From positions 248,001 to 312,000 of the forward strand of contig NZ_JAHVHV010000001.1 in assembly GCF_019802085.1 (NCBI RefSeq): a stretch of DNA of 64,000 nt, given 5' to 3'. The DNA is from Ferrimonas balearica. GTDB taxonomy: Bacteria; Pseudomonadota; Gammaproteobacteria; Enterobacterales; Shewanellaceae. Under the pieces are notes generated by a model, which worked only from the letters and a program-made list of their open reading frames with translations, was not told the origin of the DNA and did no database searches. Made by a program: the position numbers and the translations under genes. This document shows, one piece after another, positions 18,371 to 29,168 of this stretch (its first letter is position 1; each line of letters begins with the position of its first letter).

Positions 18371-20470
18371 ATGGACCTGAAAGCAACCCTCCACTCCCTC
18401 TACCAGAACCGGACACTGCACCTGCAGGGGATCGGCACGCCGCTGCTGGTGCTGGCGGCGCTGGCCATGGTGATCCTGCCGATGCCGGCGCTGATGCTGG
18501 ACATGCTGTTCACCTTCAACATCGCCCTGGCCCTGGTGGTCCTCCTGGTGGCCATCTACACCCTGCGGCCGTTGGATTTTGCCGCCTTCCCCACGGTCCT
18601 GCTGGTGGCCACCCTGCTGCGCCTGGCCCTGAACGTGGCCTCCACCCGGGTGGTGCTGCTGGAGGGCCACAACGGCCCGGACGCCGCGGGCAAGGTGATC
18701 GAGGCCTTTGGCTCGGTGGTGATCGGCGGCAACTACGCCGTCGGCCTGGTGGTGTTCCTCATTCTGGTGATCATCAACTTCGTGGTGGTCACCAAGGGGG
18801 CGGGGCGGATCTCCGAGGTGAGCGCCCGCTTCACCCTGGACGCCATGCCCGGCAAGCAGATGGCCATCGATGCCGACCTCAACGCCGGGATCCTCAACCA
18901 GGAGCAGGCCCGGGACCGCCGGGCGGAAGTGGCCAAGGAAGCGGATTTCTACGGCTCCATGGACGGGGCGTCCAAGTTCGTCAAAGGGGACGCCATCGCC
19001 GGGATCCTGATCCTGCTGATCAACATCATCGGCGGCTTCATCATCGGCATCGCCCAGCACGGCCTCTCTTTCGGCGACGCGGTGGAGATCTACACCCTGC
19101 TGACCATCGGGGACGGCCTGGTGGCCCAGATCCCCGGCCTGCTGCTCTCCATCGGCGCCGCCATCATTATCACTCGTCAGAATGAATCCCAGCAGATGGG
19201 GGACGAGGTGGTGCGTCAGATGTTTGACAACCCCCGGGTGCTGGTGATCTGTTCCGCGGTGCTGATCATCATGGGCCTGGTGCCCGGCATGCCCCATATG
19301 GCCTTCCTCTCCCTGGGTCTGACCCTGGCGGGCACCACTTGGTACCTCAAGCGCAAGAAGGAGAAGGCCCAGGCGGAGGCCGAGGCGGAGGAGGCCCGCA
19401 GCAACACCGAGCGGCTGGAGAGCGAGCCCAAGGAGCTGGGGTGGGACGACGTCAACCACGTCGACATCATCGGCCTGGAGGTGGGCTACCGGCTGATCCC
19501 CCTGGTGGACAAGGCGCAAAACGGCGAACTGCTGAGCCGAATCAAAGGCGTGCGCAAGAAATTGTCACAGGAATTTGGTTTCCTTATCCCGGCGGTGCAC
19601 ATCCGGGACAACCTGGACCTGGCTCCCAACAGCTACCGCATCAGCCTGATGGGCGTGGTGGTGGGGGAGGCGGAGATCCGCCACGACGGCGAGCTGGCCA
19701 TCAACCCGGGCCAGGTGTTTGGTCAGCTGGAGGGGCAGCCCACCACGGATCCCGCCTTCGGCCTGGAGGCGGTGTGGGTCAACCCGGACCAGAGGGACTA
19801 CGCCCAGACCCTGGGCTACACCGTGGTGGACGCCTCCACCGTGGTGGCCACCCACCTCTCCCAGCTGCTCAGCAACAACGCCGCCCAGCTGCTGGGTTAC
19901 GAGGAGGTGCAGCAGCTGCTGGACCTGCTGGCCAAGCAGACGCCCAAGCTGGTGGAGGGGCTGGTGCCCGACACCCTGAGCCTGGGAGTGGTGGTCAAGG
20001 TGATGCAGAACCTGCTCAACGAAGGGGTGCCCATTCGCGACACCCGTACCCTGATCCAGACCCTGGTGGAGTACGGGCCCAAGAGCCAGGACCCGGACGT
20101 GCTCACCGCCGCCTGCCGCATTGCGATGAAGCGGCTGATCGTCCAGGAGATCAACGGGGCCGAGCGGGAGATCCCGGTGGTCACCCTCTCCCCGGAGCTG
20201 GAACAGATATTGCATCAGTCGTTGCAGGCCAGCAACGGCGAGAACAGCGGCCTGGAGCCCGGTTTGGCCGAGCGCCTGCAGCGCACCCTCAGCGAGGCGG
20301 CGCAGAAGCAGGAGATGGTGGGCGAGCCGGCGGTGCTGCTCACCTCGGGCCTGCTGCGCACCACGCTGTCGCGCTTTGTGAAGCACACCATCCCGGCGCT
20401 TAGGGTACTGTCGTACCAGGAGATCCCGGACGACAAGCAGATTAAGATTGTTCAATCCGTCGGCCAGTAG
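18371..20470 (+). CDS. flhA: Flagellar export gate protein FlhA
   Basis: A 699-residue protein; the N-terminal half has about eight membrane segments and the C-terminal half forms the cytoplasmic ring that docks chaperone-substrate complexes. The FHIPEP-family region is clear: RLALNVASTRVVLLEGH and GRISEVSARFTLDAMPGKQ. ATG 18371 (protein MDLKATL) is chosen because earlier in-frame codons lie at or before the sigma-54 promoter. The ribosome site is poor. Length matches the family. Confidence 0.95.
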   Translation: MDLKATLHSLYQNRTLHLQGIGTPLLVLAALAMVILPMPALMLDMLFTFNIALALVVLLVAIYTLRPLDFAAFPTVLLVATLLRLALNVASTRVVLLEGHNGPDAAGKVIEAFGSVVIGGNYAVGLVVFLILVIINFVVVTKGAGRISEVSARFTLDAMPGKQMAIDADLNAGILNQEQARDRRAEVAKEADFYGSMDGASKFVKGDAIAGILILLINIIGGFIIGIAQHGLSFGDAVEIYTLLTIGDGLVAQIPGLLLSIGAAIIITRQNESQQMGDEVVRQMFDNPRVLVICSAVLIIMGLVPGMPHMAFLSLGLTLAGTTWYLKRKKEKAQAEAEAEEARSNTERLESEPKELGWDDVNHVDIIGLEVGYRLIPLVDKAQNGELLSRIKGVRKKLSQEFGFLIPAVHIRDNLDLAPNSYRISLMGVVVGEAEIRHDGELAINPGQVFGQLEGQPTTDPAFGLEAVWVNPDQRDYAQTLGYTVVDASTVVATHLSQLLSNNAAQLLGYEEVQQLLDLLAKQTPKLVEGLVPDTLSLGVVVKVMQNLLNEGVPIRDTRTLIQTLVEYGPKSQDPDVLTAACRIAMKRLIVQEINGAEREIPVVTLSPELEQILHQSLQASNGENSGLEPGLAERLQRTLSEAAQKQEMVGEPAVLLTSGLLRTTLSRFVKHTIPALRVLSYQEIPDDKQIKIVQSVGQ

Positions 20471-20492
20471 CCGGCAGTGAAAGGATGAGACG

Positions 20493-21932
20493 TTGAAGAT
20501 TAAACGGTTTTTTGCCAAGGACATGCGTGCAGCCCTGGCCGAGGTCAAGGAGACGCTGGGCCCGGACGCGGTGATCATGTCCAACAAGCGGGTCACCGGA
20601 GGCGTCGAGATTGTGGCGGCGGTGGACTTCGATAACCGTTCCGGCACTGCCGGCGCCGAAAAACCGACGCTGGCTTCCGGCGAGGCCGATCCCCTGGCCG
20701 CCCTGGCCGGCCGGGCATTGAACGAGGACAAGGTCAGCCTGAGTCGTCGCCCCCCGGCAACGGCAACACCGGCCCAGCCCCAGGCCCCGGCGGACACCGA
20801 CAACCTGCGGGCCCTGCTGGAACGTCAGCAGGAGCGGCGCCAGCAAAAAGAGGCCCGGGCGATGCTCTCCAAGCAGGAGCAGGCCCTGCCCAAGTGGGCC
20901 CAGCGGGCCTTCGATGCCCCCAAGACCTCCAGCCGCCCCGAGGCCCCCAAGGCCCAGCCTCAAGCCCAGCCCCAGCCCAGCCGCCGTCCGGCCCCGGGCA
21001 AGGCCAGCGAAGAGCTCAGCGCCATGAAGGCGGAGATGGCCTCCATCCGTCAGCTGCTGCAGCACCAGGTCTCCAACCTGATGCAGCAGGACCTGGCCCG
21101 CAGTGAGCCGGTGCGCGCCATGCTCACCGAGCAGCTGCGGGACCTGGGCTTCCACAAGGAGGTGGCGGAGCATTTTGCCCGCATGGTGCCGGAGCACAGC
21201 GAAATTCACGACGCCATCGATTACCTGCCGGAGCTGGTGGCCCAGGCCCTCAGCTGCGGCAATGAAAGCATGCTGAACGAGGGGGGCGTCATCGCCCTGG
21301 TGGGCCCCACCGGCGTGGGCAAAACCACCACGGTGGCCAAACTGGCGGCCCGTTTCGTGGCCCGCTACGGCATCAACCAGGTGGCCCTGGTGACCACGGA
21401 CAACTACCGGATCGGCGCCCAGGAGCAGCTGACCACCTTCGGCAAGATCATGGGTTGCCCGGTGCGCAGCGCCGCCAGCGTGGAAGAGCTGGAAGAGGTG
21501 ATCTACCAGCTGCGCAGCCGGCGGCTGATCCTCATCGACACCGCTGGCATGGGCCAGCGGGACATGCGCCTGGTGGAGCAGCTGGATCAGCTGACCCGCT
21601 CCACCCGGTTGCCGATCAAACCCTACCTGGTGCTCTCGGCCACGGCCCAGTACCGGGTACTGAAAGAAACCGTAGAACGCTTCCGTCAGATCGATCTGGC
21701 GGGCTGCATTTTTACCAAGCTGGATGAAGCTCACAACCTCGGAGAAGCACTGAGCGTGCTGATCCAAAACCAGTTACCTGTGTGTTATCTGACCGATGGG
21801 CAGCGAGTGCCGGAAGATCTCCGCACCGCCGATCCGCGCTACCTGGCGGAGCGGGCCCTGGCGGATGACAGCGGTTTGCAGGTCGGCCCGACCTCAGAAC
21901 AGCAGAAGAACGTGGCAGGTCTGTATGAGTAA
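20493..21932 (+). CDS. flhF: Signal-recognition-type GTPase FlhF
   Basis: A 479-residue SRP-family GTPase that places the flagellum at the cell pole. It has a basic N-terminal domain (about 1-50), a proline/glutamine-rich variable linker (about 85-170), a helical N domain, and the G domain with P-loop GPTGVGKTTT (271-280) followed by TTDNYRIGAQEQL. The start is TTG 20493 with AAGGATGAG upstream and gives the conserved MKIKRFFAKDMR N-terminus. It overlaps flhG by 8 bases; FlhG stimulates its GTPase. Confidence 0.94.
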   Translation: MKIKRFFAKDMRAALAEVKETLGPDAVIMSNKRVTGGVEIVAAVDFDNRSGTAGAEKPTLASGEADPLAALAGRALNEDKVSLSRRPPATATPAQPQAPADTDNLRALLERQQERRQQKEARAMLSKQEQALPKWAQRAFDAPKTSSRPEAPKAQPQAQPQPSRRPAPGKASEELSAMKAEMASIRQLLQHQVSNLMQQDLARSEPVRAMLTEQLRDLGFHKEVAEHFARMVPEHSEIHDAIDYLPELVAQALSCGNESMLNEGGVIALVGPTGVGKTTTVAKLAARFVARYGINQVALVTTDNYRIGAQEQLTTFGKIMGCPVRSAASVEELEEVIYQLRSRRLILIDTAGMGQRDMRLVEQLDQLTRSTRLPIKPYLVLSATAQYRVLKETVERFRQIDLAGCIFTKLDEAHNLGEALSVLIQNQLPVCYLTDGQRVPEDLRTADPRYLAERALADDSGLQVGPTSEQQKNVAGLYE

Positions 21933-22815
21933 GTGGTTTCTCCAGGATCAAGCGAGTGGGCTGAGAAAAATGGCACAAAAGAAAGAGAACATGGTGAAGG
22001 TGATCGCGGTCACTGGCGGCAAGGGGGGCGTAGGCAAGACCAACGTCTCCATCAACACCGCCACCGCGCTGGCTGCCCAGGGGCAGAAGGTGCTGGTGCT
22101 GGACGCCGATCTGGGGTTGGCCAACGTGGACGTGCTGCTGGGCCTGCGGGTGCAGCGAAACCTCTCCCACGTGCTGGCCGGGGAGTGCACCCTGGAGGAG
22201 GTGCTGGTGGAGGGGCCCAACGGCATCTGCATCGTGCCCGCCGCTTCCGGTACCCAGGATATGGTGGAGCTGACCCCCTCCCAACACGCGGCGCTGATCC
22301 AGTCCTTCTCCGCGCTGGAGGAGCAGTTCGACGTGCTGATCGTCGACACCGCCGCTGGGATCTCCGACATGGTGCTGAGCTTTGCCCGCGCCTCCCAGGA
22401 GGTGCTGGTGGTGGTCTGTGATGAGCCCACCTCCATCACCGACGCCTACGCGCTGATTAAGCTGCTCTCCCGAGAGCATGGGGTGTTCCGCTTCCGCATC
22501 GTCGCCAACATGGTGCGGAGCCTGCGGGAGGGGATGGAGCTGTACGCCAAGCTTTCCAAGGTGACCGACCGCTTCCTGGACGTGGCCCTGGAGCTGGTGG
22601 CCACGGTGCCCTACGACGAGAACGTCCGTAAGGCGGTGCGCCAGCAGCGGGTGGTGGTGGAAGCCTTCCCCCGCACCCCGGCCTCCATCGCCTACCAGGG
22701 GCTGGCCAACAAGATCATGAGCTGGCCGACGCCGCAAAACCCCAGCGGTCACCTGGAGTTCTTCGTCGAGCGCCTGGTGCGCCGCAACATGTACGGAGAA
22801 GCGGTTGGTGAATAA
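21925..22815 (+). CDS. flhG: Flagellar number regulator FlhG (FleN), MinD-type ATPase
   Basis: A 296-residue MinD/ParA-family ATPase that limits flagella to the normal number by antagonising FlrA and activating the FlhF GTPase. The N-terminal DQASGLR segment (8-14) is the known FlhF-stimulating helix, which supports ATG 21925 over both longer and shorter starts. The deviant Walker A GGKGGVGKT (31-39) has both lysines. The gene overlaps flhF by 8 bases and fliA by 11. Confidence 0.94.
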   Translation: MSKWFLQDQASGLRKMAQKKENMVKVIAVTGGKGGVGKTNVSINTATALAAQGQKVLVLDADLGLANVDVLLGLRVQRNLSHVLAGECTLEEVLVEGPNGICIVPAASGTQDMVELTPSQHAALIQSFSALEEQFDVLIVDTAAGISDMVLSFARASQEVLVVVCDEPTSITDAYALIKLLSREHGVFRFRIVANMVRSLREGMELYAKLSKVTDRFLDVALELVATVPYDENVRKAVRQQRVVVEAFPRTPASIAYQGLANKIMSWPTPQNPSGHLEFFVERLVRRNMYGEAVGE

Positions 22816-23521
22816 GGCGGCGGCCTACACCCAGTTCGACAACCGGGCGGCGGTAGTGGAGCGTCACACCCCCCTGGTCAAGCGGATCGCCCACCATCTG
22901 CTGGCCAGGCTGCCCGCCAGTGTGCAGCTGGACGACCTGCTGCAGTCCGGCATGATCGGCCTGCTGGAAGCGGCCCGCAACTTCGATGGCACCAAGGGCG
23001 CCAGCTTCGAAACCTTCGCCGGGATCCGCATCCGCGGCGCCATGCTGGATGAGATCCGCCGGGGGGACTGGACCCCCCGTTCCGTGCACCGCAACAGCCG
23101 CCGGGTGACCGACGCCATCGAGAGCCTGGAACGGGCCCTGGGGCGGGACCCAACCAACACGGAAGTGGCTGATTATCTTGAACTCTCTATCGATGAGTAT
23201 CATCATATCCTGCACGATGTCAGCGCCGGAAAACTGGTCGGCCTGGAGGACCTGGGCGTCTCCGAAGACGCCATCGGCCCGGGTGATGATCAGTCCTGCA
23301 ATTTCAATGACTTGGCAGATACGCGGTTTCAGTCTGCCCTGGTCGACGCGATCAAGACCTTGCCGGAAAGGGAAGCCTTGGTTTTGTCGCTTTACTACGA
23401 CGAAGAACTCAACTTGAAAGAGATTGGACAGGTGCTGGGCGTCAGTGAATCCCGCGTCAGCCAGATCCACAGCCAAGCCATGGTCCGTCTCAAATCCAAA
23501 TTGCGCGCCTGGCGAGAGTGA
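22805..23521 (+). CDS. fliA: Flagellar sigma factor FliA (sigma-28)
   Basis: A 238-residue sigma factor for late flagellar and chemotaxis genes. Region 2 (LIEAARNF-like [10 protein letters not shown] and [20 protein letters not shown]), region 3 ([12 protein letters not shown]) and region 4 ([34 protein letters not shown]) are all present. The start is TTG 22805, six bases after a GGAG site; GTG 22808 is an almost equal choice. It overlaps flhG. No sigma-28 consensus site is obvious within this window's operons. Confidence 0.94.
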   Translation: MVNKAAAYTQFDNRAAVVERHTPLVKRIAHHLLARLPASVQLDDLLQSGMIGLLEAARNFDGTKGASFETFAGIRIRGAMLDEIRRGDWTPRSVHRNSRRVTDAIESLERALGRDPTNTEVADYLELSIDEYHHILHDVSAGKLVGLEDLGVSEDAIGPGDDQSCNFNDLADTRFQSALVDAIKTLPEREALVLSLYYDEELNLKEIGQVLGVSESRVSQIHSQAMVRLKSKLRAWRE

Positions 23522-23558
23522 GCCTTGCCGATTTGCCCGTACTTTGCCGGAGGAACAC

Positions 23559-23942
23559 TTGGACAAGAACATGAAGATCCTCATCGTCGACGACTTCTCG
23601 ACGATGCGCCGAATCATCAAGAACCTGCTGAGGGATCTGGGGTTCAATAACACCCAGGAAGCGGACGACGGCTCCACCGCCCTGCCAATGCTGCAAAACG
23701 GCGACTTCGATTTCGTGGTCACCGACTGGAACATGCCCGGAATGCAGGGCATCGACCTGTTGCGCGCCATCCGGGCCGACGAGAACCTCAAGCACCTGCC
23801 GGTGCTGATGGTGACCGCCGAAGCCAAGCGCGAGCAGATCGTCACCGCGGCCCAGGCCGGCGTCAACGGCTACATCGTCAAGCCCTTCACAGCGGCGACC
23901 CTCAAAGAGAAGCTGGACAAAGTCTTCGAACGACTGAACTGA
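23559..23942 (+). CDS. cheY: Chemotaxis response regulator CheY
   Basis: A 127-residue single-domain receiver that, when phosphorylated by CheA, binds FliM and changes motor direction. Acidic pocket D11/D12, phospho-acceptor D56, T86 and K108 are all in place. The start is TTG 23559: GGAGGA lies 4 bases upstream, and it gives the N-terminus [16 protein letters not shown] 23572 would cut this short. CheZ follows 17 bases later. Confidence 0.95.
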   Translation: MDKNMKILIVDDFSTMRRIIKNLLRDLGFNNTQEADDGSTALPMLQNGDFDFVVTDWNMPGMQGIDLLRAIRADENLKHLPVLMVTAEAKREQIVTAAQAGVNGYIVKPFTAATLKEKLDKVFERLN

Positions 23943-23959
23943 ATCACAAGGACGTGATA

Positions 23960-24685
23960 ATGAGCGAAGAGAAAGCGCTTATCTCGGTCGAAGAAGCCCG
24001 GGAACTGGTCCTGCTGCTGGAGCAGGGCGAAACCGCGCAGGCCAACATGCTGATCCAGCAGGTCAGCACCCCCCTCAATCAGCAACTGTTCGACGAAGTC
24101 GGCAAGCTGACCCGCCAACTGCACGACGCCCTGCGCGACTTCCAGGTGGACGATCGCATCAGCGAGCTGGCCAACCAGGAGATCCCCGACGCCAAGGAGC
24201 GCCTCAACTACGTCATCGGTATGACCGAGCAGGCCGCCAACCGCACCATGGATGCGGTGGAGGAGAGCCTGCCGCTGGCCGACGCCCTGCAGGACAAGCT
24301 TGGCCAGGTGCAGCCCCGCTGGCAGCAGCTGATGCGCCGCGAGCTGGCCCTGGATCAGTTCAAAAGTCTCTGCCACGACGTGGACGGTTTGCTTGGCAAC
24401 ACCGGCAACGACGTCGAGCGCCTGCGGGATCTACTTAACCAGATCCTGATGGCCCAGGACTACCAGGACCTCACCGGCCAGGTGATCCGCAAGGTGATCG
24501 AACTGGTCCAGGAGGTGGAGCTGAGCCTGGTGGAGATGCTCACCATGTTTGGCGAGCGCCCCTACGAGAGCAAGGAGCGGGATCGCATCGCCGCCGAGGG
24601 CCCCGCCATGAACGCGGCCGCCCGGGACGACGTGGTCAGCGGTCAGGATGAGGTGGATGACCTCTTGTCCAGTCTCGGTTTCTAG
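23960..24685 (+). CDS. cheZ: CheY-P phosphatase CheZ
   Basis: A 241-residue long helical protein that dephosphorylates CheY. The catalytic helix shows QDYQDLTGQ with D170 and Q174 equivalent to the acid and glutamine of the enterobacterial enzyme. The last 14 residues, SGQDEVDDLLSSLGF-like, form the CheY-binding tail. ATG 23960, with AAGGA well spaced upstream, is preferred to GTG 23954. Confidence 0.93.
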   Translation: MSEEKALISVEEARELVLLLEQGETAQANMLIQQVSTPLNQQLFDEVGKLTRQLHDALRDFQVDDRISELANQEIPDAKERLNYVIGMTEQAANRTMDAVEESLPLADALQDKLGQVQPRWQQLMRRELALDQFKSLCHDVDGLLGNTGNDVERLRDLLNQILMAQDYQDLTGQVIRKVIELVQEVELSLVEMLTMFGERPYESKERDRIAAEGPAMNAAARDDVVSGQDEVDDLLSSLGF

Positions 24686-24695
24686 GAGTTAGCCG

Positions 24696-26873
24696 ATGGG
24701 TTTCGATCTCGACGACGACATTCTGCAGGATTTCCTCATTGAAGCGGCGGAGATCCTCGAGCAGCTGCAGGCCCAGTTGGTGGACCTGGAGCAAAACCCC
24801 ACCGACCGGGAGCTGCTCAACGCCATTTTCCGTGGCTTCCACACCGTCAAGGGTGGGGCGGGCTTCCTGGCTCTCAACCCCATGGTGGACGTCTGCCACG
24901 GCGCGGAGAACGCCTTCGACCTGCTGCGCAACGATCAGCTGAGCGTCAGCGCCGGCCTGATGGACGTGGTGCTCAACGCCCTGGACACGGTCAACGCCAT
25001 GTTCGCCGAGCTGCAGGCCGGTGAGACGATCACCCCGGCGGATCCGGCCCTGCTGAGCCAGCTCGAGCAGCTGTGCAGTGGCGAGCCGGTGGCGGCCCCT
25101 GCGCCCGCGCCGGCCATCGCCGCGGCGGATCCCGTTCCGCTGTCGGAGCTGGTGCCGGAGTTGCCGGTGACCGAACCCGAAGCGGCCCGCGAGGGGGGCA
25201 TCGACGCCCTGAGCGAAACCGAATACCAGGCCTACCTGGCTGAGCTGGCCCCGGCGACTCAAGCCGAGCAGGCCGCCGGCGACGAGATCAGCGACGACGA
25301 GTTCGAATCCCTGCTGGATCAGCTGCACGGAAAGGGCGCCTTCAGTGGCGACGTGGCCGCGCAGCCGGCCACGCCCACCGCCGACGAGATCACCGACGAC
25401 GAGTTCGAGGCGTTGCTGGATCAGCTCCACGGCCAGGGCCAGTTTGGCGCCAGCGTGAGCGAGCCGGCCGGTGCGCCGGTGGCCGAGGGCAACGTCAGCC
25501 CGACGGATCTCATCAACGACGACGAATTTGAGCAGCTGCTGGATCAGCTGCACGGCAAGGGCGGTGCCCCGGGCCTGCCGGCGGATGCGCCGGCCCCGGC
25601 CGCTGCCACACCGGCGGCGACACCCGCCGCGCAGCCGGCTCCGGCACCCAGCGAGCCGGCCCCGGCCAAGCCTGCCGCCAAAAAGGCCCAGGTGCAGCCC
25701 CAGGGGGACACCACGGTGCGGGTGGACACCCGCCGTCTCGACGACATCATGAACATGGTGGGCGAGCTGGTGCTGGTGCGAAACCGCCTGATGACCCTGG
25801 GCATCGACCGCGAAGACGAGGAGATGTCCAAGGCCCTGGCCAGTTTGGACATCGTCACCGCGGATCTGCAGGGCGGGGTGATGAAGACCCGCATGCAGCC
25901 CATCAAAAAGGTGTTTGGCCGCTTCCCCCGGGTGGTGCGGGATCTGGCTCGCAGCCTTAATAAGGAGATCCAGCTTCAGCTGGTGGGGGAGGAGACCGAC
26001 CTCGACAAGAACCTGGTGGAGGCCCTGGCGGATCCCCTGGTGCACCTGGTGCGCAACTCCGTGGATCACGGCATCGAGATGCCCGAGGTCCGGGAAGCGG
26101 CCGGCAAGCCCCGCTCCGGCACCATCCTGCTGAGTGCCGCCCAGGAGGGCGACCACATCCAGCTGGAGATCCGCGACGACGGTGGCGGCATGAACGCCGA
26201 CAAGCTTAAGCAGATCGCCATCGACCGCGGGGTGATCGACGCCGACGCCGCCGCCCGGATGTCCGACAGCGACGCCTACAACCTCATCTTTGCCCCCGGC
26301 TTCTCCACCAAGACCGAGATCTCCGACATCTCCGGTCGCGGGGTGGGGATGGACGTGGTCAAAACCCGCATCGCCCAACTCAACGGCTCCGTCAGCATCG
26401 ACTCCACCCCCGGGGAAGGCACTGTCATCCAGATCAAGGTGCCCCTGACTCTGGCGATCATGCCCACCCTGATGGTGAAGGTGGCCAGCCAGACCTTCGC
26501 CCTGCCTTTGGCCTGTGTGAACGAAATTTTTCACATGGACCTGAGCCAAACCAACGTGGTGGACGGTCAACTCTCCATCACCATTCGAGAGAAGGCGATC
26601 CCGCTGTTTTATCTCGATAAATGGTTGGTAAAAGGGCAGGGGCGCGACGAGCGCGATGGCCAGGGTCACGTGGTGATCGTCCACATCGGCAACACCGTGG
26701 TGGCCTTCGTGGTGGACGCCCTCATTGGCCAGGAGGAGGTGGTGATCAAGCCGCTGGGCAGCATGCTTCACGGCACCCCTGGCGTGGCCGGGGCCACCAT
26801 CACCTCCAACGGGGGCATCGCCCTCATCCTGGACGTGCCCGGGTTATTGAAACACTACGCCCGCCGCCGCTGA
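24696..26873 (+). CDS. cheA: Chemotaxis histidine kinase CheA
   Basis: A 725-residue kinase that feeds phosphate to CheY and CheB. The Hpt domain has FHTVKGGAGF with phospho-histidine H49. Instead of a folded P2 domain, residues 130-335 form a low-complexity linker with three near-identical motifs DDEFExLLDQLHGxG at 200-214, 234-248 and 275-289. Dimerisation (about 337-400), the ATPase domain (HLVRNSVDHGIE, DDGGGMN, GRGVGMD) and the CheW-like C-terminal domain follow. The repeats resemble the CheY-binding peptides of FliM and CheZ encoded nearby. Confidence 0.95.
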   Translation: MGFDLDDDILQDFLIEAAEILEQLQAQLVDLEQNPTDRELLNAIFRGFHTVKGGAGFLALNPMVDVCHGAENAFDLLRNDQLSVSAGLMDVVLNALDTVNAMFAELQAGETITPADPALLSQLEQLCSGEPVAAPAPAPAIAAADPVPLSELVPELPVTEPEAAREGGIDALSETEYQAYLAELAPATQAEQAAGDEISDDEFESLLDQLHGKGAFSGDVAAQPATPTADEITDDEFEALLDQLHGQGQFGASVSEPAGAPVAEGNVSPTDLINDDEFEQLLDQLHGKGGAPGLPADAPAPAAATPAATPAAQPAPAPSEPAPAKPAAKKAQVQPQGDTTVRVDTRRLDDIMNMVGELVLVRNRLMTLGIDREDEEMSKALASLDIVTADLQGGVMKTRMQPIKKVFGRFPRVVRDLARSLNKEIQLQLVGEETDLDKNLVEALADPLVHLVRNSVDHGIEMPEVREAAGKPRSGTILLSAAQEGDHIQLEIRDDGGGMNADKLKQIAIDRGVIDADAAARMSDSDAYNLIFAPGFSTKTEISDISGRGVGMDVVKTRIAQLNGSVSIDSTPGEGTVIQIKVPLTLAIMPTLMVKVASQTFALPLACVNEIFHMDLSQTNVVDGQLSITIREKAIPLFYLDKWLVKGQGRDERDGQGHVVIVHIGNTVVAFVVDALIGQEEVVIKPLGSMLHGTPGVAGATITSNGGIALILDVPGLLKHYARRR

Positions 26874-26906
26874 GGCGACGGGCGAGCAACGGATTTAAGG
26901 AACGAC

Positions 26907-28019
26907 ATGACCATTCGGGTATTGGTGGTCGACGACTCCAGCTTTTTTCGCCGTCGGGTGGCCGAGATCCTCGGGGCCGATCCGGAACTGGAGGTGATCG
27001 ACACCGCGGCCAACGGCCAGGACGCCCTGGACAAGGTGCGCCGATTGCGACCGGACGTGGTCACCATGGACATCGAGATGCCGGTAATGGACGGCATCAC
27101 CGCCGTGCGTCACCTGATGCGCGAGCGCCCGTTGCCGGTGCTGATGTTCTCCTCACTGACCTACGATGGCGCACGCGCCACCCTCGAGGCGCTGGACGCC
27201 GGCGCGGCGGACTTCCTGCCCAAGCGATTTGAGGAGATCGCCAACGATCGCCAGGAGGCGATCCGCCTGCTGCAGCAACGGGTCAAGGCGATCGCCGGCA
27301 AGCGCACTCCTGTGCCGCCGCCCCCGTCTCGGGTCAGCCGTCCGACACAGAGCCGGGTCAGCACCCCCAGCGCCCCGGCGTCCCGTCCGGCCCCCGCCAA
27401 GGCGGTGGGCGAACCCAAGCTGCCGGGACGGGCCAGCGGCAAACGCTACCGGGCACTGCTCATTGGCACCTCCACCGGTGGTCCGGTGGCCCTGCAGACC
27501 ATCCTCACCCAGTTGCCTAAAGAATACCCCCACCCCATTTTGCTGGTGCAGCACATGCCCGCCGCCTTCACCCCGGCCTTTGCCCAGCGCCTCAACAGCC
27601 TGTGTCAGATTGAGGTCAAGGAGGCGGCCCAGGGCGACCGGCTGCGTCCCGGCACCGCCTACCTGGCGCCCGGCGGCAAGCAGATGCTGGTGGAGGGCAG
27701 TGGCATGAACACCCGTTTGGTGATCCGCGACGGCGATGACCAGATCAACTACAAGCCCTCGGTGGACATCACCTTCGGCAGCGCCGGCCGAGCGTACGGC
27801 GGCGACATTCTCGGGGTGATCCTCACCGGTATGGGGGCCGACGGGCGCGAAGGCTGCCGATTGCTGAAAAAGCACGGCGCCAACATCTGGGCCCAGGATG
27901 CCGCCAGCTGCGTGGTCTACGGCATGCCCCAGGCGGTGGCCGCCGAGGGGATCGCCAGCCACTCCATTCCCCTCGACCAGATGGCGGAGGCGATCCTGCG
28001 TGAAACCCACCGTGGCTAA
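26907..28019 (+). CDS. cheB: Chemoreceptor methylesterase/deamidase CheB
   Basis: A 370-residue two-domain protein. The receiver has D9/D10 and phospho-acceptor D55. After a proline-rich linker (about 132-172), the methylesterase domain carries the catalytic triad S189 (GTSTGGP), H216 (VQHMPAAF) and D312 (GMGADGREG). CheB resets receptor methylation in adaptation. Its last 20 bases overlap the next, unrelated-looking small gene. Confidence 0.95.
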   Translation: MTIRVLVVDDSSFFRRRVAEILGADPELEVIDTAANGQDALDKVRRLRPDVVTMDIEMPVMDGITAVRHLMRERPLPVLMFSSLTYDGARATLEALDAGAADFLPKRFEEIANDRQEAIRLLQQRVKAIAGKRTPVPPPPSRVSRPTQSRVSTPSAPASRPAPAKAVGEPKLPGRASGKRYRALLIGTSTGGPVALQTILTQLPKEYPHPILLVQHMPAAFTPAFAQRLNSLCQIEVKEAAQGDRLRPGTAYLAPGGKQMLVEGSGMNTRLVIRDGDDQINYKPSVDITFGSAGRAYGGDILGVILTGMGADGREGCRLLKKHGANIWAQDAASCVVYGMPQAVAAEGIASHSIPLDQMAEAILRETHRG

Positions 28020-28353
28020 CTGGACCTTGAAGATCTACATGGGCCTGACCTGGGCCAGCACCCTGTGCGCCCTGGTCAGCGTGGTGTGGGCCCTGGACAA
28101 GCACTTCTACGCCAAGGAGCTGCACCAGCAGATGGCGGAGGTGCACGCCCAGGCGACGGCGGAGCACGAGAAGATGGTGGCCTTGATGGCGCGCAATCGC
28201 GAGCTCAACAGCCGCCTGGCGGAGTACCAGCGACGGGACGCCGTGCGCCTCAAGGCCCAGCAGACCGGCGAAGCCCAGCTGCTGGAGACCCAAGACAACG
28301 GCATCAAGGTGATGGCGCAGCCCCATGGCGGCGTGCGCATCACCAGCCAGTAG
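28000..28353 (+). CDS. Small membrane-anchored coiled-coil protein in chemotaxis operon
   Basis: A 117-residue protein of unproven function. A single membrane segment at about residues 15-32 is followed by a charged helix, about residues 35-95, rich in E, Q, K and A, probably a coiled coil facing the cytoplasm. GTG 28000 overlaps the end of cheB and has GGAGG 9 bases upstream; GTG 28012 is an alternative. It sits between cheB and parC, so a role in anchoring or placing the chemotaxis array at the pole is a reasonable inference. I recall similar proteins being labelled only as membrane-anchored proteins of chemotaxis loci. Confidence 0.7.
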   Translation: MKPTVANWTLKIYMGLTWASTLCALVSVVWALDKHFYAKELHQQMAEVHAQATAEHEKMVALMARNRELNSRLAEYQRRDAVRLKAQQTGEAQLLETQDNGIKVMAQPHGGVRITSQ

Positions 28354-28361
28354 GGGGCCGG

Positions 28362-29168
<807 letters not shown>

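Noticed and set aside
23572-23942. Shorter cheY from ATG 23572
   Set aside because: TTG 23559 has an ideal GGAGGA site and gives the conserved longer N-terminus.
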